NCBI GenBank assembly: GCA_964020975.1
Contig: OZ026612.1
Location: 134,036,418 to 134,100,417 of the forward strand
Source of the DNA: Hermodice carunculata
Lineage: Eukaryota; Annelida; Polychaeta; Eunicida; Amphinomidae
DNA: 64,000 nt
Reading direction: 5' to 3'
The translations under genes and the position numbers were made by a program. The notes under the pieces are model-generated. The model was not told the origin of the DNA and did no database searches. It saw only the letters and a program-made list of their open reading frames with translations. Below, in pieces: positions 11,701 to 20,880 of this stretch (position 1 is the stretch's first letter; every line of letters begins with the position of its first letter).

Positions 11701-12288
11701 TATGTGTCCGTTAAAATCTCCAGCTATCATAACCTGGTAGCCCTGCTGCTGAACGTCGCTAACCATCATTCTCATCCTATCATATATCTGGTCATTCCAT
11801 TCATTAGGTAACCCCTCACGACCCACATACACTACAGCTATTGCTACCTTATTTCCATTTGACTCTATTCCTATCCACTGCATCTCATTTTTCACCTCGT
11901 TGTCTTCTTCCCAGGAGTCTTGCCATACCTCGTGCCACTTTACCCCCTTCTTAATCAAAAAGCCTACTCCTCCTCCTTTTCTTTGTCCACTTTCTCTCCC
12001 TGTACCTATCAACTCATACCCTGCTGGGCATGCTACTATGCTAACCTCTTCCTTTCTGATATGTGTTTCTGCTAGGGCTACAATATCTATTCCCTCACTC
12101 TCTATTACATCTCCTATCTCTGCCATTTTGTTTTTATATCCCCTGCAATTGACATACCCTATTTTCACTGTCTTTGCCTTGCTGTTATTCCTCATCCTTA
12201 TGCTTTCATTTTTCCTGCTTCCAACATTTTTCCCTAGAGACTGCCTGGTAGACGCCGGGATTTCTAGTTTCCCTGCAGCTGCACCCAC
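8770..12288 (-). CDS. LINE ORF2: APE endonuclease and reverse transcriptase
   Basis: This is the enzyme of target-primed reverse transcription: it nicks nuclear DNA and copies the element's RNA there. The open frame is 1172 residues. The APE-type endonuclease spans about 42-290, with AETH (74-77), AGDFNGH (189-195), IIDYILV (249-255) and SDHN (278-281). The reverse transcriptase spans about 500-840, with KAPGPDD (528-534), GFRPGRR (about 625-631), FLDVRKAYD (658-666), GLKQGCVLSP (715-724), the catalytic FADD (757-760) and YLGVKI. A CX2CX9HX4C knuckle lies at about C1075-C1093. The frame opens with GTG directly after an in-frame TGA and overlaps ORF1 by 25 bases in the -1 frame. The first ATG is at 12195, still before the endonuclease, so initiation at 12195 or termination-reinitiation is likely. 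No stops or frameshifts interrupt it. Confidence 0.95.
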   Translation of the reverse strand: MGAAAGKLEIPASTRQSLGKNVGSRKNESIRMRNNSKAKTVKIGYVNCRGYKNKMAEIGDVIESEGIDIVALAETHIRKEEVSIVACPAGYELIGTGRESGQRKGGGVGFLIKKGVKWHEVWQDSWEEDNEVKNEMQWIGIESNGNKVAIAVVYVGREGLPNEWNDQIYDRMRMMVSDVQQQGYQVMIAGDFNGHIGNGMSGIEGGDSGINRNGTRLLNFTREFGLRIVNRDVKCKGKWTWASGERQTIIDYILVDNGIFQMTQNCEIDDEGRLDIGSDHNWMIVSINMKYQRRNRGGTKWVWNIKEETDWAGYQESLKVELQEWKNRFEDEGEVQEMNGDLTRRILKVAQEKIGRKKVPVENLGYRIDPELKGAIKRKRVKNRAWRLARKNRYSQGDIEEAKRQYMECRRNVAEMKAEKRASNNEQMTRKIMENGGEGSVIFWKQVNRRKQNKAVEIIHRGKRTENKEEIQEALREHWEEVNNPQWGQGTVPGCQAEYTQDQWDPEMCCRIRSIEVKIAVEQMRLRKAPGPDDILTEFIKRGPEEIEDSLQLLFNRVIEKRQVPKEWNRLRISYIPKKGPGGQLDQCRGIAISSNVGKIFSRIMYRRLSRIVERLGLLGEIQNGFRPGRRVGDHIFTLTQVLELARQKRKKVFMGFLDVRKAYDRVWRDALWGKLSGLGFGGNFLEILKALYKDVDCTLSVGKVEVENASLDIGLKQGCVLSPILFALYVKELGDKLMECDKGIRVGDLKIPGLFFADDIVLMAESQKELQEMLNIAGEYGNKWRLEFSKDKSKVMTLGKKPDGNKKWRIGQFQIPEGREQLIEIGEVDEYEYLGVKIKATDKGMFRYQVEKIKQKVNRTKGMIKATALNSFNRAYTAKVLWDRVAIPGMIYGLDVISVSEGDIQGMEKAQNEMGKWILGAPPCTATEAVLGELGWNKITDRIAKAKLKYWGYLQGISEDRWCRKVYNQVAKEKTRWVKDIDGLAEKYELKGYDEVDDWKVYVGKTVTEGWKEDWKRGVREKSTLKAYKVLEKPQKSVCWDGGKGSKLLFQSRAGVINLEKRSQKWTTGSNGKCKSCRKEADETVDHWLMWCDAYREIREDFFRKWHREDYNYKGLEEVQGLEEEERIAWILGMKGGFLGGRKGNKNVQDYLVGCWEKRNEIIELEGNRLN

Positions 12289-13394
12289 TCACTATAAACC
12301 TGCCCTAGCCTATCTCCTCCTGCCTGACTAGGGTGCAGCCCATCCCAGGCGAACAACTCCCTCCTGCCGACAAAATCCTCCCATACATCCCTGAATGCTA
12401 TACCCCTCCCCCTACACATCCTACCCAGCTGCCTATTTATCCCACAGATCCTGCTAGCCTCCCAGCTACTCATCCTTGCCCTTGGTAGGATCCCCATAAC
12501 TAGTGCCTCACAATCTAACTGCCCTATCCGGTCTAAGAGTCCCCTATACCTTCCCAGAACTGTCTCTGTACCCACCCTTCCTATTCCCCCCTCCTCCCTG
12601 TCCGACAGGTCATTAGTCCCAACCTGGACAATGACCTTCGGACACTCCCCACTGCTCTGCACTAGCCCCTCTAAACGCTCCTCTACGTCTCTAATCTTTG
12701 CCCCTGGCAGACATACCCTCACCCTATTCTCCCTGTCCCTCCTACAAAAGGTCCCATCTATCCTCCTAACGATACTGCTCCCCACCACAACTGCCTGTCT
12801 GACACTAATCCTCTCTCCTCCCGCTTCCCTCCTGGCCTGCGTCTCCTCCCTCACTGTCTCCCCTGCCGTCTCTCCCTCCTCCCCTACACCCTCCTGCCCA
12901 CTGGTCCCTACCTCCTCCTGCACTGTCTGTCCTATCGCCTCTCTATCCCCTTCCCTGTTCTGCCCTTGACCACCCTCCTGTCCCCCTACCATACTAGCCC
13001 CCTCCCCTGCAGCCCTACTCCTATCTCTGGCCTCCTCCAGCTCTAACTTGAGGGCTGCCAACTGGACTTCTAAAGTCTCAGTCCTCCTGCACTTCCCGCA
13101 CCTGTATCTAAAACTTTCCTCCCTTGCCTCCTCAAAGCTACACACCAGCCCAGTACATCCAAACTCCTCCCACATACAGCACCCCTCGCACTGTATGTAT
13201 CCCTCCCACTCTCTGTCTACCTCCCTCGTCTCTGTACCTCTCCCCCCGTCTCCTGTCCCTTCCTCTGCTCTGCTCTCCTCCCGCCCTCCTATCCGTTCCC
13301 GTCCTGCCTGCTTCCCTCCTCTAGAACACCTCCCTCTTGTTCCCTTCCCTCGCCCTGCTCCTGTCCTGCTCTGCGGCACACCACGACCCGACAT
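12264..13394 (-). CDS. LINE ORF1: PHD-like finger and SGNH esterase
   Basis: 376 residues from an ATG at 13394. Residues 1-60 are Gly/Arg-rich and basic, as expected for nucleic-acid binding. A PHD-like finger follows (C69, C72, C80, C85, C99, C102, with CCMWEEFGC). Residues 107-125 (LEVQLAALKLELEEARD) form a short coiled coil, then comes a Gly/Glu-rich linker. From about 198 an SGNH-hydrolase fold is recognisable: VVVGSS (nucleophile Ser206), VGTND (258-262) and DGLHPS with Asp351 and His354 completing the triad. This combination is known from ORF1 proteins of CR1-type LINEs, where they are thought to coat element RNA; what the esterase does is not settled. All triad residues are present, so the enzyme may be active. 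The stop (12264-12266) lies inside the start of ORF2. Confidence 0.92.
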   Translation of the reverse strand: MSGRGVPQSRTGAGRGKGTRGRCSRGGKQAGRERIGGREESRAEEGTGDGGRGTETREVDREWEGYIQCEGCCMWEEFGCTGLVCSFEEAREESFRYRCGKCRRTETLEVQLAALKLELEEARDRSRAAGEGASMVGGQEGGQGQNREGDREAIGQTVQEEVGTSGQEGVGEEGETAGETVREETQARREAGGERISVRQAVVVGSSIVRRIDGTFCRRDRENRVRVCLPGAKIRDVEERLEGLVQSSGECPKVIVQVGTNDLSDREEGGIGRVGTETVLGRYRGLLDRIGQLDCEALVMGILPRARMSSWEASRICGINRQLGRMCRGRGIAFRDVWEDFVGRRELFAWDGLHPSQAGGDRLGQVYSEWVQLQGN

Positions 13395-13480
13395 GCTGAC
13401 TCTAAGTCTGTATTTTACCTTGTATGTTTATTATTTTTGGCCAGTAACTGAGTAAGTGTTAGTGCAGGCCACAGGGGCAA
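13395..13480 (-). promoter_or_regulatory. LINE 5' UTR (extent uncertain)
   Basis: Short sequence before the ORF1 ATG on the sense strand. LINEs of this type carry an internal promoter here. No specific promoter motif is recognised and the outer limit is a guess within 13450-13570. Confidence 0.4.
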
Positions 13481-14249
13481 CCAGCAGAATGGTTGTTATC
13501 ATAGACTAGTTACAGTTTAAATGTTACATCCGTCCAGTTGTAGTGTCCTTGTGGGTTTGCTTGTTTTTTGTTTTTCCTTGAATCCAAGTCTTGAGGGTGC
13601 TGGGTTGCAGGCTTATCATGGTCCTGGCCCATATGGGAATTCTGACATGGGCCACTCAAATGAGAATCTAGATGATCTTTGATGATGCCTAGCCCTAGCT
13701 GCAGTATTTTGAGACAACATATATTGGTAAGTTGGTTGCCACACCAGGTGCTGGAGGTGGTTCAAGGGTGTGCCGTATGTGTACCAGTGCCAATGCCGCC
13801 CGCCCCGCCCTGCCCCGCCCACATATACATATAGAGTGTCCATGAACAGCCTCTGGTATATGAACCCAGAACAACCAAAAATCTGGAGGTTGCCTCAGGT
13901 GTTTTGCTAGCTTGGTGAGTAACCATCACCCAACAATCTGGCGTTTATCAAAAAGTGAAAAGCAGAACAAGCCACATGCAGGTACTGATACATCAGCTGA
14001 AGGCCAGAGCTAGGCCAAGCATGCCATGTTAACAAAATGCAAAAATATGAATGTATTGCCAGATTAGTGCAAAGTTATGGCCATAGCAGTCTTATGATTA
14101 CCTAAGAGTAATCTGTCATGTCATAGCAAACTACAGTTGACAGTGTACCAGTTTGAACATGGGAACATTTCTTATTAGAATATTTAATTATACATTATCA
14201 TTAATACATTGCACAATATCTGTAGAGCAATACAGTAAATGCAGGCATA
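13481..14249. other. Intergenic, nothing recognised
   Basis: Contains a G/C-rich purine-pyrimidine patch near 13797-13820 (CCGCCC/GCCCC words). The 75-aa minus frame at 13616-13843 has no motif. Confidence 0.35.
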
Positions 14250-14847
14250 AACTAGAAGAGAAAATTTGCTTCACAGCAAATCTGTCTGGGTGCCTTCAAA
14301 ATGAGACCAGTTTGAAATGCTACACTTTGCCATTGTTCAACATAATCTAAATTTCGTGTATGAGCCTAATTTTTATAAAGTAAAATGCTACAACTTTGGT
14401 TCTTGGTTCATTGGATGTGGCCATGTCACAAATTTATAAAATGAAGTTTGAATGAAGCTAGTATCAAAATAGTTTGAAAGCTTTTCAACATTTTAATTTT
14501 GTGTATTTGCCTAATTTGCATAAATTGAAAGCCTACAGCTTTGGTTTTTGGTTCATTGGATGGGGCTTTGCCACATATCCATAAATTGAAGTAGCAATGG
14601 CACCTCTTCTATAATAGTTTTGAAGCTATTCAAGATTTACATTTTNNNNNNNNNNNNNNNNNNNNNNNNNNNNNNNNNNNNNNNNNNNNNNNNNNNNNNN
14701 NNNNNNNNNNNNNNNNNNNNNNNNNNNNNNNNNNNNNNNNNNNNNNNNNNNNNNNNNNNNNNNNNNNNNNNNNNNNNNNNNNNNNNNNNNNNNNNNNNNN
14801 NNNNNNNNNNNNNNNNNNNNNNNNNNNNNNNNNNNNNNNNNNNNNGA

Positions 14848-14879
<32 letters not shown>

Positions 14880-14880
14880 A
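14250..14880 (+). repeat. Family A element, copy A2, interrupted by the assembly gap
   Basis: Begins CTAGAAGAG with hairpin ATTTGCTTCACAGCAAAT (14264-14281), then CTGTCTGGGTGCCTTCAAAA. Core words AATTTGCATAAATTGAAA, TTCATTGGATG and AATAGTTTTGAAGCTATTC follow. The gap at 14646 removes its middle. A (GAAA)n tract at 14846-14880 on the far side is probably its microsatellite. No 3' hairpin is seen before the next copy begins. Confidence 0.6.
14646..14845. other. Assembly gap (200 N)
   Basis: Exactly 200 undetermined bases inside a family A repeat, next to a GAAA tract. The true length is probably unknown. The 121-aa frame running across it is meaningless. Confidence 0.98.
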
Positions 14881-15174
14881 CTAGAAAGGAAGATTTGCTT
14901 TAAAGCAAATCTGTCTGTGTGCCTTCAAAAGCTGTTAATATTAAATGGTACAACTTTTGTGCTTAGGTACTTCACATTGCATTAAGCTTATAGCTGGATG
15001 ATATTTCCAAGTTCAAACAACCTTGACCTTTTACCTTTAACATTTATAGGTCACACGTAAATTGCAAAAATGTACAGTGTCACAATACCCAAAATTTAAG
15101 TCCAACATGATTAGAATTGGATGGAAATTGGCCGCGTTATGGCTGGGTGAAACTTTCAAAGGTCCAGATGACAT

Positions 15175-15411
15175 TGACCTTTGACCTTTCGGGGTCACAT
15201 GTAATTTTCAAAATGTGCAGTGTTGCAATAGCTACAATTTGAACCAAACATGATCAAAATTGGATACAAATTGACCAAGTTATGGCTAGAAGAAAGCCGC
15301 CATCGAAAGTGGCCTTTGACCTTGAATGACCTTTGACCTTGAGATGACCTCTACCTGAAGTGAACCTTCACCTCAAAAATGACACCTTGGCCTAAAACTG
15401 ACCTTTGACCT
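15175..15411 (+). promoter_or_regulatory. Cluster of perfect DR1 nuclear-receptor-type sites inside copy A3
   Basis: TGACCTTTGACCT, the complement of two AGGTCA half-sites spaced by one base, occurs at 15175-15187, 15327-15339 and 15399-15411, with a fourth in copy A4 at 16529-16541. In animals this direct repeat is the classic site of RXR partners, HNF4 and COUP-TF. The match is exact; binding in this organism is inference, and it may simply be part of the repeat consensus. Confidence 0.45.
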
Positions 15412-15664
15412 TGACATGACCCTGACATTTGAGATGGCCTTTTCCTTGCTATGATCAAACTCCTATACACTCGGAACCACATCTACTATAGTATATGAAA
15501 TATTGATGATTTGAAATTTTAATTAGCCCTCATTTGCATAATTTTGAAATGCATGACCTCTCATTACAAAAAGGCCAGACTTCATCTATAAAAGTATAAT
15601 TTTGCCAAGTTTGGAGTTTCTATGTGTAATACTTTTTAAATAAAATGTCGGACAAACTTGTCTG

Positions 15665-15772
<108 letters not shown>

Positions 15773-15805
15773 AACAATATGTCTGTGTTGGCACACATCC
15801 ATAAA

Positions 15806-16309
15806 AAAGAAAAAAAGGAAAGAAAGAAAGACAACATTTTTGATAGTATGTAATGATATATAAACTACCACAGACTGTGTCATCATTCTTTTCCATTTCA
15901 TTCTCATGAACCAAGTAGTCTTCTAAGCATGACACAACTTGCAGACGTCAGTCTATTCATACTTGTGCATGCTTTGTTTACATTGAACACTGACCTGGCT
16001 ACCCGTGGTTTGTGCGATATCCTAACCTTGCAACCTCACTGCAAGGAAAACTACAGCTTCCTGTGGCTTTCAGTTGAATCTGTTATGTCTTACCCAATTA
16101 ATTAATTATGTGTTGTTCCAATGTTCTAAGTTATGTCTTGTCTGTCTTGTGGAAACATGACAAAAGCAGTCACACACGGCATTCTGTGTGCCACTCAGGG
16201 GCACACATACAGACAAGCATGCTGCCCGTAGCCTGATATCAAACCCAGGCTCTCTTATCTGGGCTAAAAGTATCAATTACCAAAGCGGACCCCAGAATCT
16301 TGACTGATA
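15806..16309. other. Intergenic, weak tRNA-like or SINE-like traces
   Basis: A hairpin GTGTGCC...GGCACAC lies at about 16188-16208. On the minus strand near 16225-16265 the words TAGCCCAGATAAG and GGTTTGATATC loosely resemble A and B boxes of a tRNA-derived SINE. A folded tRNA cannot be drawn. No gene is seen. Confidence 0.2.
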
Positions 16310-16931
16310 CCATCTTTGAAGCCTTTGGTACTTCACATTCCATTATGCTTATGGCTAGTTTTAACAAAAAGGCCTGAATGAGCTTGACCTTTAATCTTTA
16401 GGCATTGCATGTAAATTACAAACATATGCAATGTTGCAATACCTACAGGTTGGGTCCAACATGGTTAAAATTGGTTGAAAATTGACTGAGTTATGGCTAG
16501 ATGAAGATTTCAAATGTGAAAATGACATTGACCTTTGACCTTTAGAGGTCACATGTAAATTACAAAAATGTGCAGTCTAACCAACATATTAATCGAAGTT
16601 GGATTGATTACCTGTACCTATAATATTTTTGGAGATATTCAAGATTTAAATTTTCAAATGGCCCTAATTTGCATAATTTTCAAAACCGTTGAACCTCTTT
16701 ACAAAAAGACCAGGCTTCATGTTTGGAAGTATAATCATGCCAAGTTTGGAGTTTCTATGTAAAATACTTTTCAAATGAAATGTCGGACAAATTTGCCTGT
16801 AAAGAAAGAAAGAAATAAAGAATTCCTAGAAAAACAGTATGTCTGTGTTGGCACACAGACATAAAGAAGAAAGAAAGAAATAAAGAATTCCTAGAAAAAC
16901 AGAAAAGTGTGTGCTGACACACACACTTTAA
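16310..16931 (+). repeat. Family A element, copy A4, with two tandem 3' ends
   Basis: The 5' hairpin is missing. The core (TTAGAGGTCACATGTAAATT, a DR1 at 16529) runs into AATTTTCAAATGGCCCTAAT, CCAAGTTTGGAGTTTCTATG and TGTCGGACAAATTTGCC. Then come GAAA units, AAAGAATTCCTAGAAAAACA and the hairpin GTCTGTGTTGGCACACAGAC (16842-16861). Directly afterwards the GAAA tract and AAAGAATTCCTAGAAAAACA repeat, followed by a second, different hairpin GTGTGTGCTGACACACACAC (16907-16926). The 3' module is thus present twice. Confidence 0.7.
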
Positions 16932-17689
16932 TTTCCCGTGTTAGTGCATGGGATGCCAATTATATCCCTGTTAGTAGATTAATCGTATTAAGGACTAACC
17001 TAATTGATAGTATATCATGACTTTCATTGAGGTACGCCTATGTACACAAAATAATGATAAGAAGAAGAACTATAGAAGAAGCAAGTTTTTCATGCAAAAA
17101 GCATTATGCGTTCCCCAAGCAGGCAACAATCACCTCAAGGTTATAGACCACTATACAGGAAAGGTTCCCCAGACCCATATATTATCCCTACAGTATATCA
17201 AAATTGGCAATGGGTCCAGAGGGGACAGAAATATAAGGAACATAAGATAACTGGCAGCAGAGACAATACATGCATCCCCCCCCCCACCCCACCCCCCCCA
17301 CCCCCATGGACGATTAATAATAATAACAGGAGAGATCTTGATTACTTCTAAATTTGCCTAAAGATGGTGCTGCCCATCCTGTTCAAGGTTGACTGCCCAT
17401 ATCTTCTCGTCACTTTCTATGATCGTCACCTTTTGGAATATAGCAGGTATAAATTTAACCTCTTCTCTATATGTTGTCAAATAAGGTTTAAACTTTCATT
17501 TTATCACACCAGGGTATAATTGCAGGATGATTATATATGTACTTCAGGTAGATTAGATGATGAATACAAAATTCTCCCTCGCATGCAGGGTAAAACTTTC
17601 AGGACTTTTAGGTTCACTGCAATGTATAGGCTTTGCTGACCCACTTTTGCACCTGACCTCAAGTGGCATGGGTTGCTAGGTGTCACAAA
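16932..17689. other. Intergenic with a C-rich tract
   Basis: No gene. Short frames at 17017-17351 are unsupported. The C-rich run is listed separately. Confidence 0.35.
17276..17305 (-). repeat. C-rich tract, G-quadruplex motif on the minus strand
   Basis: C10-A-C4-A-C8-A-C5 gives four G runs of at least four on the minus strand separated by single bases, a canonical tight G-quadruplex pattern. Confidence 0.75.
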
Positions 17690-17691
17690 TA

Positions 17692-17768
17692 TGCACCATA
17701 GGAATGAAAGGCTGTATGTCACCATAGGAATGAAAGGCTGTATGTCACCATAGGAATGAAAGGCCGCA
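17692..17768 (+). repeat. 26-bp tandem repeat, three copies
   Basis: CACCATAGGAATGAAAGGCT followed by GTATGT recurs three times, the last unit ending GCCGCATGTC. Confidence 0.85.
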
Positions 17769-17808
17769 TGTCAAGAAATTAAACCAACCCAGATCACCCC
17801 ATTAAAAT

Positions 17809-18450
17809 GCAATCACAGATTGCTGGATCCATGCCCCTCTCGCCTCATTTATAACCTTTGGTAATCACAGGTCTCATTTTCGAATGACTGTAGTCCAAAA
17901 AAAAAGGCTATCACCATGACCCAGATACTTGACCTAGTGACATACTTTTATGCATGACACACCCTTGTGTCCAAATACATAAGTGTGTAAAATTTCATGA
18001 TTCTACATCCGAGGACAACAGAATTACTGCCTGAATAAGAAGTGTTATGTAGTTTTACATGATTGTATCACCTGACCCAGATATTTGACCTAGTGACCTA
18101 GTTTTGTTTCATGACACACCTTTAGGTCAAGATATATGTTATGTAGTTTTACATGATTGTACCACCTGACCCAGAAACTTGACCTAGTGACCTAGTTTTG
18201 TTTCATGACACACCTTTAGGTCAAGATATATGTGTTAAGTAGTTTTACATGATTGTACCACCTGACCCAGAAACTTGACCTAGTGACCTAGTTTTGTTTC
18301 ATGACACACCTTTAGGTCAAGATATATGTGTTAAGTAGTTTTACATGATTGTACCACCTGACCCAGAAACTTGACCTAGTGACCTAGTTTTGTTTCATGA
18401 CACACCTTTAAGTCAAGATATATGTGTGTGAAGTTTCATCACACTAAGCT
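17809..18450 (+). repeat. Family E element with a 95-bp tandem core
   Basis: Begins with hairpin GCAATCACAGATTGC (17809-17823), the same start as the short E copy at 44105, then GGATCCATGCCCC. The core unit TGACCCAGAAACTTGACCTA ... TTTCATGACACACCTTTAGG starts at 18073, 18168, 18263 and 18359 (periods 95, 95, 96 bp), with a more diverged unit at about 17919. The units are nearly identical, so the expansion is recent. No 3' hairpin is seen; similarity ends near 18450. Confidence 0.75.
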
Positions 18451-18594
18451 AAATAGTAAAGGAACTAGACCACAAGACCACCCTTACTAACACCAAACTC
18501 AGCTCTTATACAGCATGTGACTGAGCAAAGCAATATATTATCAAGTCATGAAAGAGTGAACTTAGACATCTTGTGTCTCACGAGGCATCTTTAC

Positions 18595-18800
18595 CACAGG
18601 CACCACTGTAGCAACATAGCTATCACATGTACTTGTAGCACAGGCACCATGATAGCAACATAGCTACCACATGTACTCACACTTGTAGCACAGGCACCAT
18701 GATAGCAGCATATAGCTACCACATGTACTCATACTTGTAGCACAGGCACCATGATAGCAGCATATAGCTACCACATGTACTCATACTTGTAGCAGCATAC
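18595..18800 (+). repeat. About 55-bp tandem repeat, four copies
   Basis: CACAGGCACCATGATAGCA, CATATAGCTACCACATGTAC and TCATACTTGTAG recur in order four times, the first copy (from 18598) most diverged. Confidence 0.85.
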
Positions 18801-20379
18801 TGCTGAGAACATACAATTTGACCTCTCAAGTCTGCTCATCCATCATCTGCCTGATGGAAGACCCGCAATCTACAGCTACAGAGTGTGGTACCTCACAAAT
18901 TAATTATTGATTCCTATAGGTTTTAATGATACATGTCTGGTCACCAGCAATTAATCCCAGCCACGCCCTGAAATGTGGCTCAGCCTCCATGCAGCACATG
19001 ATTTGTCTGTCAAAGCTCTGGGTCCCTGCTCTGCTACAATCCTCCCATTGACAGAGGTAGCAGTGATGTCGCACTACACACGCATTGTAACATTGTAACC
19101 TTTTCACTCTCACACCAGTTATATGTTGTCTGCTTCAAGGATTTTTCAAAATTCATTTCAGTTTGAATGAGAAATATTTTGAAGGATCTGAATTGTAAAT
19201 ACATGACTCTTATTAAAATAGCATGTCCTAGGTCCACAGCTGTCTTTGACGTGGGTCTGAAATTTGGTGCCCGACGTGTGCCAAGGAAAGACGCTGATTC
19301 AGCCTCAATCCCACAAGGAACAGACCAATGGTCCTTTGATATGATCTCTGTGAGGCTATTAACACAAATGACTTATGGTTGTTTACTTGTTTTAAGGCAC
19401 CATCCCCACATTGGCTTCCAGCAGTATTCCTGACATAATGAGAGGATCCAGTAAAAATACATCACGCTTCCAGATACTTAATATGACCCTCATTAACTGT
19501 GCTTATCATTCACAACAATAAAATGAAAACACTCTTTACAAAACAAATCAACTCCCACTTCTTCCAAATTGGTGGCAAAGAAGGTTCATGTGGTTCTGGA
19601 AATCAAGATAACAAACAGCACTTCCTCACTTTGCCCTGTACTTTGTCACCAAAAGGGTGTAATAATCTTCTGTGCTCTGCTAACTTTGTCAGTGTAGACT
19701 GCTGCAGTGATTTGTGGAGGGCCAAACATCACGTGACGATGAGAACTGTGACAGTTTTGTGCTCAGCTGACCTTAGATGCACAGACTGAAGAGGCTCTTT
19801 AAGTTTAGGAGTAATATCAACATCACCTTTTTTTATGATCATCATAACTGTTTGCCATATCAAACCCTGACACACTAATGTGGAGTCATTATTCTTGAAA
19901 TGAAAAAGTTACAGGACCCACTGTTATGAAGATATAAACTGATATATCAGTTTCACCTTTCAAGGTCACTCAAGTATATCAAGGTCAAAATGAAAAACAT
20001 CAAAATTACAATTACTTTCCTATTAGTGTTTAATATAGTAACCATGAGCCTGGAAAGCATTATTACCAAGATTTAAGCCATTCTATCAGTTCGACTTTTT
20101 AGAGAAATCTGTAAAATTCAAGCCTTGACATTGAACAACTCTCCCCCATCCCCCCCCCCCCCCAAACAAAAAAAAAAAACATGTCCAGACCTTAGAAAAT
20201 TAAGGAGGGGTTCCCCTGGATAAACCATTTTTTTGTGTGTGATTTATACCATACTTCCCTAAACTGAGACAAACAACTGTCAAGGTCTTTTCCCTATGCT
20301 ATAGCTACAATGAAACAGCAATTTCAGATGTGTTCTGGTGACAGAAACCAACTGTACTATGCGCCCCTCTCAGGGCCTT
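18801..20379. other. Intergenic, nothing firm
   Basis: No coding motif. AACTGATATATCAGTT at about 19938-19953 is a 16-bp palindrome beside TCAAGGTCA words, and a C14/A-rich tract lies at 20150-20180. Short frames at 19167-19433 and 19499-19789 are unrecognised. Confidence 0.35.
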
Positions 20380-20880
20380 CAAATAAATACTTCAAAAGTT
20401 TCATAACAAGTTTAAAAATAATAATAAGAGAAAGTTGGTTTTCAAAATGAATGTAGTCCATTATAAAGTATATCTCTGATAAAAATTTGGTGAAGCTGCA
20501 ATGGATCCTTGTTCAGGTATTATGGTAATGTTGTCCCTTTGTGTGCCACTCAGACGGCCTAAAATTGAACACTTAAACATTTCATAAAAAGGGTACAAAT
20601 ATAAAGAGGAAGCTGGTTTTAAATAGGCACCAGGCTCATCATAAGATGCATCTATAACAAAAAATTGGTAAAGTTGGGATCAACGTTTATTGAGATATTG
20701 CGGTAACATCATCAGGATTGACGCCACACAGACATCTATTAAATGAATACATTAAAAGTTTCATAAAAAGGTAAATATTACTTAGAAGCTGGTTTTATTT
20801 AAGAACCTGGTACATCTCTGACAAAAATTTGGTAAAGCTATGGTCAATATTTTTGAGATATCACCTGGTGCTGTCCTGAC
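20380..20880 (+). repeat. Family D tandem core, three units
   Basis: Units of roughly 170-180 bp contain AATAAATACTTCAAAAGTTT, TTTCATAAAAAG, AGAGGAAGCTGGTTTT, AACCTGGTCCATCATAAGAT and ACAAAAATTTGGTAAAGCT. The same unit makes up the D copies at 26900, 32690 and, inverted, 45300. Joins a B core at about 20885. Confidence 0.65.

Larger units (their letters stand above)
8551..13480 (-). mobile_element. Full-length two-ORF non-LTR retrotransposon (LINE, probably CR1/L2 group)
   Basis: The element holds an intact ORF1 (PHD-like finger plus SGNH esterase) and an intact ORF2 (APE endonuclease, reverse transcriptase, C-terminal zinc knuckle), followed by a short 3' UTR with a stem-loop, a T18 run (sense strand) and an (ATT)n tail. 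An ORF1 with PHD and esterase domains is known from the CR1/L2 group, which supports this broad placement; I cannot fix the clade. Both frames are uninterrupted, so the copy looks young and possibly mobile. The 3' end is clear at 8551. The 5' end is uncertain, somewhere in 13450-13570, and I found no target-site duplication. Its base composition, especially in ORF1, is more GC-rich than the flanks. Confidence 0.93.

Noticed and set aside
9146-13455. Plus-strand frames of 61-168 aa opposite the LINE
   Set aside because: Antisense shadows of ORF1 and ORF2 with Ser/Pro/Leu-rich composition and no domains.
14620-14985. 121-aa frame
   Set aside because: It reads through the 200-base assembly gap and a GAAA tract.
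16188-16265. tRNA gene or tRNA-derived SINE on the minus strand
   Set aside because: The B-box-like GGTTTGATATC is imperfect, the A box is doubtful and the cloverleaf cannot be completed.
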